Shown piece after piece: positions 47,508 to 55,744 of a DNA stretch of 64,000 bases (positions are counted from its first letter, which is position 1; every line of letters begins with the position of its first letter). The position numbers and the translations under genes are program-made. This stretch comes from Streptomyces sp. SUK 48 (GTDB lineage Bacteria > Actinomycetota > Actinomycetes > Streptomycetales > Streptomycetaceae). The notes beneath the pieces were generated by a model. That model did no database searches. It had not been told where the DNA came from and saw only the letters and a list, made by a program, of their open reading frames with translations. Location of the stretch: NCBI RefSeq assembly GCF_009650765.1, contig NZ_CP045740.1, positions 2,728,001 through 2,792,000 of the forward strand, written 5' to 3'.

Positions 47508-49607
47508 GTGACGCGCAGCGTGTACCTGACCGGCATCGACCGCGGCGACGGCCGCCAGGTCGCGGAGCTGGGGGTCATGGAACTGCTGACCCGGCAGGTG
47601 GACCGGGTGGGGGTCTTCCGCCCGCTCGTGCACGACGGCCCCGACCGGCTGTTCGAGCTGCTGCGGGCGCGCTACCGCCTCTCCCAGGACCCGGCGACCG
47701 TCGGCGGCATGGACTACCGGGAGGCGTCCGCGATCCAGGCCGAGCAGGGCACCGACGAACTGGTCTCCACTCTGGTCGACCGCTTCCACCTGCTGGCCCG
47801 CGACTACGACGTGGTCCTGGTCCTCGGCACCGACTTCGCGGCCACCCAGCTCCCGGACGAGCTGGCCCTGAACGCCCGCCTGGCCAACGAGTTCGGCGCC
47901 TCCGTGCTGCCGATCGTCGGCGGCCGCGGCCAGAACGCCGAGTCGGTGCGCGCGGAGGTCCGCAACGCCTACCGCGCCTACCACGGCCTGGGCTGCGACG
48001 TCCTCGCCATGATCGCCAACCGGGTCGCCCGGGAGGACCGCGACGAACTCGCCGAGCGCCTGGCCTCCCGGCTGCCGGTGCCCTGCTACGTGCTGCCCGA
48101 CGAGCCCGCCCTGTCCGCGCCGACCGTCGCGCAGATCGCCCAGGCCCTGGACGCCCGGGTGCTGCTCGGCGACGACTCCGGGCTCGCCCGCGACGCCCTC
48201 GGCTTCGTCTTCGGCGGCGCCATGCTGCCGAACCTGCTGACCGCCCTGATGCCGGGCTGTGTGGTCATCACCCCCGGGGACCGCGCGGACCTGGTCGTCG
48301 GCGCGCTGGCCGCGCACAGCGCCGGCACCCCGCCGATAGCCGGCATGCTCCTCACCCTGGACGAGGTGCCGAGCCAGGAGATCCTCACGCTGGCCGACCG
48401 GCTCGCCCCGGGCACCCCGGTGCTGTCGGTGCGCGGCAACAGCTTCCCCACCGCCGAGCGGCTGTTCTCGCTGGAGGGCCGGATGACGGCGGCCACCCCG
48501 CGCAAGGCGGAGACCGCGCTGGGCCTGTTCGAACGCCATGTCGACACCGCCGAGCTGGCGAGCCTCATCTCGGCGACCAGCGGCGACCGCGTCACCCCGA
48601 TGATGTTCGAGCACAAGCTCCTCGACCGGGCCCGCGCCGACCGGCGCCGGGTGGTGCTCCCGGAGGGCACCGAGGCGCGGGTGCTGCACGCGGCCGAGGT
48701 GCTGATGCGCCGGGGCGTGTGCGACCTGACCCTGCTCGGGCCCGCCGACCAGATCCGCAAGAAGGCCGCCGACCTGGGCATCGACCTCGGCGACACCCAG
48801 CTGATCGACCCGGCCACCAGCGAGCTGCGCGACGGCTTCGCCGAGAAGTACGCGGCCCTGCGCGCCCACAAGGGCGTCACGGTGGAGCTGGCGTACGACG
48901 TCGTCACGGACGTGAACTACTTCGGCACCCTGATGGTCGAGGAGGGTCTCGCCGACGGCATGGTCTCCGGCTCGGTGCACTCCACGGCGGCCACCATCCG
49001 CCCGGCCTTCGAGATCATCAAGACCCGCCCCGAGGCCGAGATCGTCTCCTCGGTGTTCTTCATGTGCCTGGCCGACAAGGTGCTGGTCTACGGCGACTGC
49101 GCGGTCAACCCCGACCCGGACGCCGAGCAGCTCGCCGACATCGCCATCCAGTCGGCCGGTACGGCGGCCCGGTTCGGGGTGGAGCCGCGGATCGCGATGC
49201 TGTCGTACTCCACCGGCACCTCCGGCACCGGCGCCGATGTCGACAAGGTGCGCGCGGCCACCGAGCTGGTGCGCGCCCGCCGACCCGACCTGAAGATCGA
49301 GGGGCCGATCCAGTACGACGCCGCCGTGGAGCCCACCGTCGCCGCGACCAAGCTGCCGGGCTCCGAGGTCGCCGGGCAGGCCACGGTGCTGATCTTCCCG
49401 GACCTCAACACCGGCAACAACACCTACAAGGCCGTGCAGCGCTCGGCCGGCGCGATCGCCGTCGGCCCGGTCCTCCAGGGACTGAACAAGCCGGTCAACG
49501 ACCTGTCCCGGGGCGCCCTGGTGCCGGACATCGTGACCACCGTCGCCATCACCGCCATCCAGGCCCAGACCTCCGCAGACCGAGCAGAAAGCGTGCCCGT
49601 ACCGTGA
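47508..49607 (+). CDS. pta: Phosphate acetyltransferase
   Basis: This 699-residue enzyme converts acetyl-CoA and phosphate to acetyl phosphate. It has the long three-part form: an N-terminal P-loop-like (BioD/CobB-type) domain beginning VYLTGIDRGDGRQ, a central DRTGG domain, and a C-terminal PTA domain (about 370-690) with VVLPEGTEARVLHAAEVL and STGTSGTGADVDKVRAAT. GTG 47508, with CGGAG upstream, is preferred over the longer open frame from 47307. It overlaps ackA by 4 bases (GTGA). Together they make acetate and ATP from acetyl-CoA, and they work reversibly. Confidence 0.95.
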   Translation: MTRSVYLTGIDRGDGRQVAELGVMELLTRQVDRVGVFRPLVHDGPDRLFELLRARYRLSQDPATVGGMDYREASAIQAEQGTDELVSTLVDRFHLLARDYDVVLVLGTDFAATQLPDELALNARLANEFGASVLPIVGGRGQNAESVRAEVRNAYRAYHGLGCDVLAMIANRVAREDRDELAERLASRLPVPCYVLPDEPALSAPTVAQIAQALDARVLLGDDSGLARDALGFVFGGAMLPNLLTALMPGCVVITPGDRADLVVGALAAHSAGTPPIAGMLLTLDEVPSQEILTLADRLAPGTPVLSVRGNSFPTAERLFSLEGRMTAATPRKAETALGLFERHVDTAELASLISATSGDRVTPMMFEHKLLDRARADRRRVVLPEGTEARVLHAAEVLMRRGVCDLTLLGPADQIRKKAADLGIDLGDTQLIDPATSELRDGFAEKYAALRAHKGVTVELAYDVVTDVNYFGTLMVEEGLADGMVSGSVHSTAATIRPAFEIIKTRPEAEIVSSVFFMCLADKVLVYGDCAVNPDPDAEQLADIAIQSAGTAARFGVEPRIAMLSYSTGTSGTGADVDKVRAATELVRARRPDLKIEGPIQYDAAVEPTVAATKLPGSEVAGQATVLIFPDLNTGNNTYKAVQRSAGAIAVGPVLQGLNKPVNDLSRGALVPDIVTTVAITAIQAQTSADRAESVPVP

Positions 49608-50812
49608 CCGCGACCCGTGTCCTCGTCCTCAACTCCGGCTCCTCCTCGCTGAAGTACCAGCTGCTCGACATGCGGGACGCGAGCCGGCTCGCCCTCGGCC
49701 TGGTCGAGCGGATCGGCGAGCAGACCTCCCGGCTCAAGCACACCTGCGTCGGCACCGGTGAGACCCGCGAGCAGAACGGCCCGATCGCGGACCACGACGC
49801 CGCGCTCAAGGCCGTCGCCGGGGAGCTGGCCCGCGACGGCATCGGCCTGGACTCGCCGGACCTGCTGGCGATCGGCCACCGGGTGGTGCACGGCGGGATG
49901 TTCTTCACCGAGCCCACCGTCGTCGACGACGAGGTGATCACCGAGATCGAGCGGCTGATCCCGGTCGCCCCGCTGCACAACCCGGCCAACCTGACCGGCA
50001 TCCGCACGGCCCGCGCGCTGCGCCCCGACCTGCCGCAGATCGCCGTGTTCGACACCGCGTTCCACACCACGATGCCGGAGTCCGCGGCGCGCTACGCGAT
50101 CGACCCGAAGATCGCGGACCGCTACCGGGTGCGCCGCTACGGCTTCCACGGCACCTCGCACGCCTATGTGTCCCGCGAGACGGCCCGGCTGCTGGGCAAG
50201 GACCCCGCCGAGGTCAGTGTGATCGTGCTGCACCTCGGCAACGGCGCCTCCGCGTCCGCGGTGGAGCGGGGCCGGTGCGTGGACACCTCCATGGGGCTCA
50301 CGCCTTTGGAGGGGCTGGTGATGGGTACGCGCTCCGGTGATCTGGATCCCGCCGTCATCTTCCATTTGGCACGGGTCGGCGGAATGTCCATGGACGAGAT
50401 CGACACTCTCCTCAACAAGAGGAGCGGCCTGTTCGGTCTGTGCGGGGACAACGACATGCGGGAGATCCGCCGCCGGATCGACGAGGGCGACGAGGAAGCC
50501 GCTCTCGCCTTCGACATTTACATTCACCGGCTCAAGAAGTACATCGGCGCCTATTACGCCGTGCTCGGGAAGGTGGACGCGATCGCGTTCACCGCCGGGG
50601 TCGGGGAGAACGCGGCGCCCGTGCGCCAGGCGGCGATCGCGGGCCTGGAGGGGCTGGGCGCGGCGGTCGACCCGGAGCTGAACGCCGTGCGCGGCGACGG
50701 GGCGCGGCTGATTTCGCCCGCGTCCGCCCGGGTGGCCGTGGCGGTGGTGCCGACGGATGAAGAACTGGAGATCGCGACGCAGACCTACGCACTGGTCGGA
50801 AAGAGCAATTGA
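49604..50812 (+). CDS. ackA: Acetate kinase
   Basis: This 402-residue enzyme interconverts acetyl phosphate plus ADP with acetate plus ATP. It opens VLVLNSGSSSLKYQLLDM, the signature of the family, and has YGFHGTSHAYVSRETARLLG, VIVLHLGNGASASAVERGRCVDTSMGLTPLEG in part, and AFTAGVGENAAPVRQAA. The start GTG 49604 overlaps the pta stop. Codon use shifts slightly toward A/T after about 50330 but stays in frame. Confidence 0.95.
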   Translation: MTATRVLVLNSGSSSLKYQLLDMRDASRLALGLVERIGEQTSRLKHTCVGTGETREQNGPIADHDAALKAVAGELARDGIGLDSPDLLAIGHRVVHGGMFFTEPTVVDDEVITEIERLIPVAPLHNPANLTGIRTARALRPDLPQIAVFDTAFHTTMPESAARYAIDPKIADRYRVRRYGFHGTSHAYVSRETARLLGKDPAEVSVIVLHLGNGASASAVERGRCVDTSMGLTPLEGLVMGTRSGDLDPAVIFHLARVGGMSMDEIDTLLNKRSGLFGLCGDNDMREIRRRIDEGDEEAALAFDIYIHRLKKYIGAYYAVLGKVDAIAFTAGVGENAAPVRQAAIAGLEGLGAAVDPELNAVRGDGARLISPASARVAVAVVPTDEELEIATQTYALVGKSN

Positions 50813-50855
50813 GCAGCACCTGAGCAGGACGCCTCTCATTTGTATCTTCCGCCAG

Positions 50856-50890
50856 ACGGAATATTCCGTAGCGAAACAAACCGATAGGAT
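50856..50890 (+). promoter_or_regulatory. pyk promoter with 14-bp palindrome
   Basis: The perfect palindrome ACGGAATATTCCGT (50856-50869) lies where the -35 region should be, and TAGGAT (50885-50890) is a plausible -10 box ending six bases before the pyk ATG at 50897. There is no ribosome binding site, so pyk looks leaderless and may be controlled by a dimeric regulator at the palindrome. Confidence 0.65.
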
Positions 50891-50896
50891 CGCCCC

Positions 50897-52321
50897 ATGC
50901 GCCGTTCGAAAATCGTCTGTACTCTCGGCCCCGCGGTCGACTCCCACGAGAAGCTCGTCGCCATGATCGAGGCGGGCATGAACGTGGCCCGCTTCAACTT
51001 CAGCCACGGCTCCCACGCCGAGCACCAGGCGCGGTACGACCGCGTCCGGGCCGCGTCCAAGGAGACCGGCCGGCCCATCGGCGTCCTCGCCGACCTCCAG
51101 GGCCCGAAGATCCGCCTGGAGACCTTCGCCGACGGTCCGGTCGAGCTTCAGCGCGGCGACGAGTTCGTCATCACCACCGAGGACGTGCCCGGCGACCGGC
51201 ACCTGTGCGGGACGACGTACAAGGGGCTGCCGGGCGACGTCACGCGCGGCGACCAGGTCCTGATCAACGACGGCAACGTCGAGCTGAAGGTCGTGGACGT
51301 GGAGGGCCCCCGGGTCCGGACGATCGTGATCGAGGGCGGCGTCGTCTCCGACCACAAGGGCATCAACCTGCCCGGCGCGGCCGTCAACGTGCCCGCGCTG
51401 AGCGAGAAGGACGTCGAGGACCTGCGGTTCGCGCTGCGCATGGGCTGCGACATGGTCGCGCTGTCCTTCGTGCGGGACGCCAAGGACGTCCAGGACGTGC
51501 ACCGCGTCATGGACGAGGAGGGCCGCCGGGTCCCGGTCATCGCCAAGGTGGAGAAGCCGCAGGCGGTGGAGAACATGCAGGACGTCGTCGCGGCGTTCGA
51601 CGCGGTGATGGTGGCCCGCGGCGACCTCGCGGTGGAGTACCCGCTCGAGAAGGTCCCGATGGTGCAGAAGCGCCTGATCGAGCTGTGCCGGCGCAACGCC
51701 AAGCCGGTGATCGTGGCGACCCAGATGATGGAGTCGATGATCACCAACTCCCGGCCGACCCGCGCCGAGGCGTCCGACGTGGCCAACGCGATCCTGGACG
51801 GCGCCGACGCGGTGATGCTGTCCGCCGAGTCCTCGGTGGGTGCCTACCCGGTCGAGACGGTCAAGACCATGTCGAAGATCGTCCAGGCCGCCGAGCAGGA
51901 GCTGCTCTCCAAGGGCCTGCAGCCGCTGGTGCCGGGCAAGAAGCCGCGCACGCAGGGCGGTTCGGTGGCCCGCGCGGCCTGCGAGATCGCCGACTTCCTC
52001 GGCGCCCGCGGCCTGGTCGCGTTCACCCAGTCCGGCGACACCGCGCGCCGCCTCTCGCGCTACCGCGCCGCCCAGCCGATCCTCGCCTTCACCACCGAGG
52101 AGTCCACCCGCAACCAGCTCACGCTGAGCTGGGGCGTGGAGCCGTACGTGGTGACGTTCGTGAACACCACCGACGACATGGTCGACCAGGTGGACCAGGA
52201 GCTGGCCAGCCTGGGCCGCTTCGAGAAGGGCGCCACCGTGGTCATCACGGCCGGCTCGCCCCCCGGCGTCCCCGGCACCACCAACATGATCCGGGTCCAC
52301 CACCTGGGCACCGACAACTGA
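50897..52321 (+). CDS. pyk: Pyruvate kinase
   Basis: This 474-residue enzyme transfers phosphate from phosphoenolpyruvate to ADP. It begins MRRSKIVCTLGPAVDSHEKL, has MNVARFNFSHGSHAEHQ, the magnesium site VMVARGDLAVEYPLEKVP, TQMMESMITNSRPTRAEASDVANAI in part, and a complete C-terminal domain. The start ATG 50897 has no ribosome binding site but sits just after a -10-like box. Position next to ackA-pta-pfkA couples glycolytic end steps with acetate metabolism. Confidence 0.96.
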   Translation: MRRSKIVCTLGPAVDSHEKLVAMIEAGMNVARFNFSHGSHAEHQARYDRVRAASKETGRPIGVLADLQGPKIRLETFADGPVELQRGDEFVITTEDVPGDRHLCGTTYKGLPGDVTRGDQVLINDGNVELKVVDVEGPRVRTIVIEGGVVSDHKGINLPGAAVNVPALSEKDVEDLRFALRMGCDMVALSFVRDAKDVQDVHRVMDEEGRRVPVIAKVEKPQAVENMQDVVAAFDAVMVARGDLAVEYPLEKVPMVQKRLIELCRRNAKPVIVATQMMESMITNSRPTRAEASDVANAILDGADAVMLSAESSVGAYPVETVKTMSKIVQAAEQELLSKGLQPLVPGKKPRTQGGSVARAACEIADFLGARGLVAFTQSGDTARRLSRYRAAQPILAFTTEESTRNQLTLSWGVEPYVVTFVNTTDDMVDQVDQELASLGRFEKGATVVITAGSPPGVPGTTNMIRVHHLGTDN

Positions 52322-52345
52322 CGCGGCCCGCACGGACGTGAACGG

Positions 52346-52385
52346 CGCGAAGGGCGCCCCCTGTTCGCAGGGGGAGCCCTTCGCG
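52346..52385 (+). terminator. Hairpin terminator after pyk
   Basis: An 18-bp stem with a single mismatch (CGCGAAGGGCGCCCCCTG at 52346-52363, opposite strand 52368-52385) and a TTCG loop lies 24 bases after the pyk stop. It may also end the opposing Ser-rich protein transcript (stop at 52420). Confidence 0.85.
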
Positions 52386-52419
52386 GTGCCGCGGCTCCCG
52401 GAGGGGTCCGGGGGACCGG

Positions 52420-53823
52420 TCAGCCGGTCGTGTACACATGCATCCCGGGCACGTGCAGGCTGCCGCCGAACTGGGCGGCCTGGGTCACCTTCACGCTGGT
52501 GAAGTAGATCAGCGGGAGGTTGAGCGGGGGCGGGCTGTCGGGGCTGAAGGTCATGGGGATCAGACCGAACAGGTTGCCCGAGATCGACTCGGTGTACATC
52601 ACGGTCTTGCCGTCGCGGATGGTCGACGTCGAGCCCTTGGACGCCTGGACGTGGTACGTCTTGCCGGACAGCGAGTCGTGCACCGTCTGGTGCAGGTCGC
52701 CGATGTCGGTGCCGTCGGAGATGACGTACTTCAGCACCTTCTTGGTGGTGCCGCCCGCCGTCCTCACCTCGACGACGCCCTGGTAGTCGGCGCCCTTGAG
52801 CAGCAGCGAGCTGGCCTGGAGGTACCAGGGGTCGTCCGCCACCGGCACCTGGTTGTCGACGCCGCCCTCGTCGGTGGTGGCCGCCGGGCAGTCCTTGGCC
52901 GAGGGGCTCGCGCTCGTGGACGGGTCCGGGGTCGCCGGGTCCGCCGTGTCCTTGACCGCCTTGCCCGCGCCGTCGACCGCCTTGCCCGCGTCGTCGGCCG
53001 TCTTGGAGACCGTGCCGGTGGTGTTCTTCACCGTGTCCCCGACCGTCTTGGCGGCCTTGGAGGCCGTGTCCTTGACGGTGTCGGACGGCTTCGTGCCGGA
53101 CGGCGACGCCGTGGAGCCGGACGCGGACGGCGAGGGGCTCGCCGAGGGCGTGGCGCTCGCGGACGGCGTGGCGGTGTCGTGCTTGCCGCCGGTGAGGATG
53201 TTCCCGATGGTGTCGCCGATGGTGCCGAGGAGTCCGCCGCCGCTGCTCTTGCCGGGCGACGCGCTCGGAGTCGTCGTACCGGAGCCGGAACCCGAACCGG
53301 AGCCCGAGCCCGACCCGGAGCCGGACGTCTCGGTCGGCTTCGGCGTGGTCCCGCCCGCGGAACCCGAGTCGGAACCCGAGCCCGAACCCGAGCCCGGGTC
53401 CTTGGACGACGGGTCGGACGGGTCCTCGGAGGAGTCCTTGCCGGTGTCCTTCGTCGCGTCACCGCTCGGCGAGGACGTCGGCGTCGGCGCGTCGGTGGAC
53501 TTGGTGGCCGAGGGCGACGGCGAGGACGAGGGGTCCTTGCCGTCGTCCAGCGCCTTGACGCAGTCCTTGTACTCGTCCGCCGTCAGGCTCTTGGCCGTGG
53601 TGGAGGGGGCCGGGCTGCCGCCGCTGCCCGCCGCGAGGGCGAGCGTGGAGGTGAAGCCCATGCCCATGAGCACGGCCGTCGGCATCGCCACGGTGGCTAT
53701 CGCCTTGCCGGCCGGCATGTGGAACCTGGTGAACAGCGGCTTCCTGGGGGCCGCGTGGCGGGCTCCGGTTCTCCCGCGGGACTCGTCCGCGTCGCTCCCG
53801 CGGCTCACCTCGTCAGCCGGCAC
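52420..53823 (-). CDS. Secreted Ser/Pro/Gly-rich repeat protein of DUF6230-DUF6114 operon
   Basis: This 467-residue exported protein has a long cytoplasmic-type leader (1-38), a signal or anchor helix (AIATVAMPTAVLMGMGFTST), then 200 low-complexity residues rich in Ser, Pro, Thr and Asp with Gly-Ser runs, a helical Lys/Asp/Thr stretch (about 245-290), and a conserved-looking C-terminal domain from about 310 (DDPWYLQASSLLLKG...IPMTFSPDSPPPLNLPLIYF). GTG 53823 has GGGAGG upstream and overlaps the DUF6114 gene by 11 bases. I know no function. The layout suggests a surface protein whose last domain is held out on a flexible stalk. Confidence 0.8.
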   Translation of the reverse strand: MPADEVSRGSDADESRGRTGARHAAPRKPLFTRFHMPAGKAIATVAMPTAVLMGMGFTSTLALAAGSGGSPAPSTTAKSLTADEYKDCVKALDDGKDPSSSPSPSATKSTDAPTPTSSPSGDATKDTGKDSSEDPSDPSSKDPGSGSGSGSDSGSAGGTTPKPTETSGSGSGSGSGSGSGSGTTTPSASPGKSSGGGLLGTIGDTIGNILTGGKHDTATPSASATPSASPSPSASGSTASPSGTKPSDTVKDTASKAAKTVGDTVKNTTGTVSKTADDAGKAVDGAGKAVKDTADPATPDPSTSASPSAKDCPAATTDEGGVDNQVPVADDPWYLQASSLLLKGADYQGVVEVRTAGGTTKKVLKYVISDGTDIGDLHQTVHDSLSGKTYHVQASKGSTSTIRDGKTVMYTESISGNLFGLIPMTFSPDSPPPLNLPLIYFTSVKVTQAAQFGGSLHVPGMHVYTTG

Positions 53824-54373
53824 TGTGCCTCCCGTTCGCCCCGTTGGCCGGGCTCGTTCCTGACAGGTCGTTCGGCTCGTACGCGCCGGCGGTGCCCTGG
53901 CCGGGCAGCGGCACGGACTCGGGCGCGCCGCCGGTGCCCGGGGCGGCCTCACCGGCCTGTGACTCCGGTCCGCCGGGCTCGCCAGGCGCCCACGCCACGG
54001 CCATCGCTCCGCCGATGAGGGCGAACAGGAAGCCGAGGACGAAGCCGCCGAAGTTGGACACGGGCAGGGACACCAGCGCCAGCAGGATCGCGGCGACTCC
54101 CGCGAAGGTCCGCACATGCTTCTGGAACCAGAGGCTGACGCCCAGCACGACGAGCAGCACACCGATGATCAGGGATCCCGCCCCCGCGGTGGTCGCCATC
54201 GCCAGCGTCAGGTGTCCGAGCTGGAGGTGGGCGTACGGGAAGTACATGATCGGAAAGCCGCCGAGCAAGATGAACAGACCTGCCCAGAACGGCCGCGCGC
54301 CCCGCCAGGCGCGGAACTGCTGCCTCCGGATGTCGAACTGGCCGGATTCGGCGGCAGGGGTCTCGGCGCTCAT
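53813..54373 (-). CDS. DUF6114 family membrane protein
   Basis: This 186-residue protein has four closely packed hydrophobic segments between about 28 and 135 (ARPFWAGLFILLGGFPIMYF, then LAMATTAGAGSLIIGVLLVVLGVSLWF in part) and an acidic Pro/Gly-rich cytoplasmic tail. It matches my memory of DUF6114, which regularly follows DUF6230 in Streptomyces. The function is unknown. The start is ATG 54373. The DUF6230 gene lies 116 bases upstream, with a hairpin in between, and the Ser-rich gene overlaps its 3' end. Confidence 0.82.
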   Translation of the reverse strand: MSAETPAAESGQFDIRRQQFRAWRGARPFWAGLFILLGGFPIMYFPYAHLQLGHLTLAMATTAGAGSLIIGVLLVVLGVSLWFQKHVRTFAGVAAILLALVSLPVSNFGGFVLGFLFALIGGAMAVAWAPGEPGGPESQAGEAAPGTGGAPESVPLPGQGTAGAYEPNDLSGTSPANGANGRHSAG

Positions 54374-54448
54374 GGAAAACAGCTCCCTGGTGCGGCATTG
54401 CTGTGGTGATGACGTGTGCCACGTGTGAAGACGCGGCGGATGTGGCGC

Positions 54449-54477
54449 GGGCGGGGGCGCCGTCGGCTCCCCCGCCC
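54449..54477 (-). terminator. Hairpin between DUF6230 and DUF6114 genes
   Basis: GGGCGGGGG (54449-54457) pairs with CCCCCGCCC (54469-54477), with a partly paired loop, 13 bases after the DUF6230 stop. It may act as a partial terminator, giving more DUF6230 than downstream products, or as a 3' stabiliser. Confidence 0.55.
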
Positions 54478-54489
54478 GTCAACGAGTGC

Positions 54490-55122
54490 CTAGTAGCACT
54501 CGTGTGTGCCCGCCTGCACGGACATGTGCAGACCACTGAGCTTGAAGGTGCCGGCCGTGGTCGCCCACGCCGTCTGCTTCACACCGGTCAGCGTGGCCGA
54601 GTCGGCCTGCTGCGCGAAGCCGAACGGGTTGGCCTGCTCCTTGCCACCCTTCATGCCAGGACCCTTGCCGGCGTCCTTGGCGGCAACACCGATGTCGATG
54701 TTGGTGAAGGTGGCGTCGGCGTTCAGGTCGTCGACGTCGATGTACAGCTGGTCGGCCTCGACCGGCTTGTCCGCGCCCGCCTTCAGCACCAGGCTGACCG
54801 AGCCGAGCACCGGGATGTTCGGCGTGACGACCGACTGGCACATGTTCGTGATCTGGGCCGTCTTGAAGGCCGAGACCGCGACCGGGTGGGTCGTCTGGTC
54901 ACCACCGAGGGTGTAGCCGTTGTCGAGCGCGCCGTACTGCTCGAAGCCCTGGCCGACCAGTTTGTCGGCGGTGACCTTGAACGACTGACCCGACACACTG
55001 AACGACGCGGCCAGCGCACCCTGAGCGAGGGCGACACCTATACACGCCGTGGCGGCGACGCTGGGCACCATGACCACAGCGAACCGCTTCCATCTGGTCC
55101 CGCCACGCACCTGGGACTCCAT
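54490..55122 (-). CDS. DUF6230 family secreted protein
   Basis: This 210-residue exported protein has an Arg-rich start (RGGTRWKRF), a hydrophobic signal or anchor (AVVMVPSVAATACIGVALAQGALA) and an extracytoplasmic domain beginning ASFSVSGQSFKVTADKLVGQGFEQYG. The repeated beta-like pattern with VSAFKTAQITNMCQSV and C-terminal HMSVQAGTHECY is typical of DUF6230, function unknown; two Cys could form a disulphide. ATG 55122 has an excellent AGGAGG ribosome binding site. It is the first gene of a three-gene operon with DUF6114 and the Ser-rich protein. Confidence 0.85.
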   Translation of the reverse strand: MESQVRGGTRWKRFAVVMVPSVAATACIGVALAQGALAASFSVSGQSFKVTADKLVGQGFEQYGALDNGYTLGGDQTTHPVAVSAFKTAQITNMCQSVVTPNIPVLGSVSLVLKAGADKPVEADQLYIDVDDLNADATFTNIDIGVAAKDAGKGPGMKGGKEQANPFGFAQQADSATLTGVKQTAWATTAGTFKLSGLHMSVQAGTHECY

Positions 55123-55744
55123 ATTTCCTCCTTCTCGGACGTACATCTCCTGGCCCGGACTCGCCCACATACGGCGGCTCAGCCGGGCAGGGATGGGAGA
55201 AGTGCTACGTCCTCGGGAAGGAGAGCGCCCGTACTCGCAGGCGCACAAGCGCCCGAATCACCGGCGATCACCCCCGAGCGACAACCACTGGTCGCGCCTG
55301 ACACACATCACGCACAACCTTGCTTGGACAGGCTTCGCCGGCCGGCGAAGACCCCCCTGCCCTAGAGCCGGCGCCACTGCCGCCGGCTCTGCTCGGTGGG
55401 GACCCAGAGTCTCCCTCGCCCCGACCGGATGCCGGGGTACGGGAATGGACCGAGCGTCGCCGATCGTGGTGCAAATTGGCCGCCTGCACAAGGGGGTTCG
55501 TTACTGGCTAGTAACGGGCGGATAACCAAGACACGACCGGGTGATCCCGGAGCGCGACACTCCGTCGCAACGCAGGGCAGAGCAAAGCCGTTGATCCCTG
55601 TACGAAACCAGACAGATCAACGGCTGTGATTTACTCGGAGTAACAGCCGCCCCGATTACCAAGATTTGGCAAAGTGGAGCGGCCTGAACGTCTTGTCGCC
55701 AAACCTTTCACCCCGGCGTCACGGCCGTGGCGTTGAGTGACTGG
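55123..55744. promoter_or_regulatory. Structured 622-bp gap upstream of the DUF6230 operon
   Basis: No gene is supported here. It holds an 18-bp perfect palindrome CTTCGCCGGCCGGCGAAG (55333-55350) and a 9-bp hairpin AGAGCCGGC (55364-55372 with 55382-55390). There are two copies of a TTACT-N3/4-AGTAA motif (55501-55514 inside CGTTACT-GGCT-AGTAACG, and 55631-55643), and two overlapping, mutually exclusive stems (55586-55625 and 55621-55649). It must contain the DUF6230 promoter and the 3' end of the thioredoxin-like gene. I could not place a sure -10 box. Confidence 0.55.

Noticed and set aside
55123..55744. c-di-AMP (ydaO) riboswitch or other known riboswitch in the DUF6230 leader
   Set aside because: I looked on both strands for the conserved GGGGAACCCA and GGGGTGAA blocks and did not find them in the right order.
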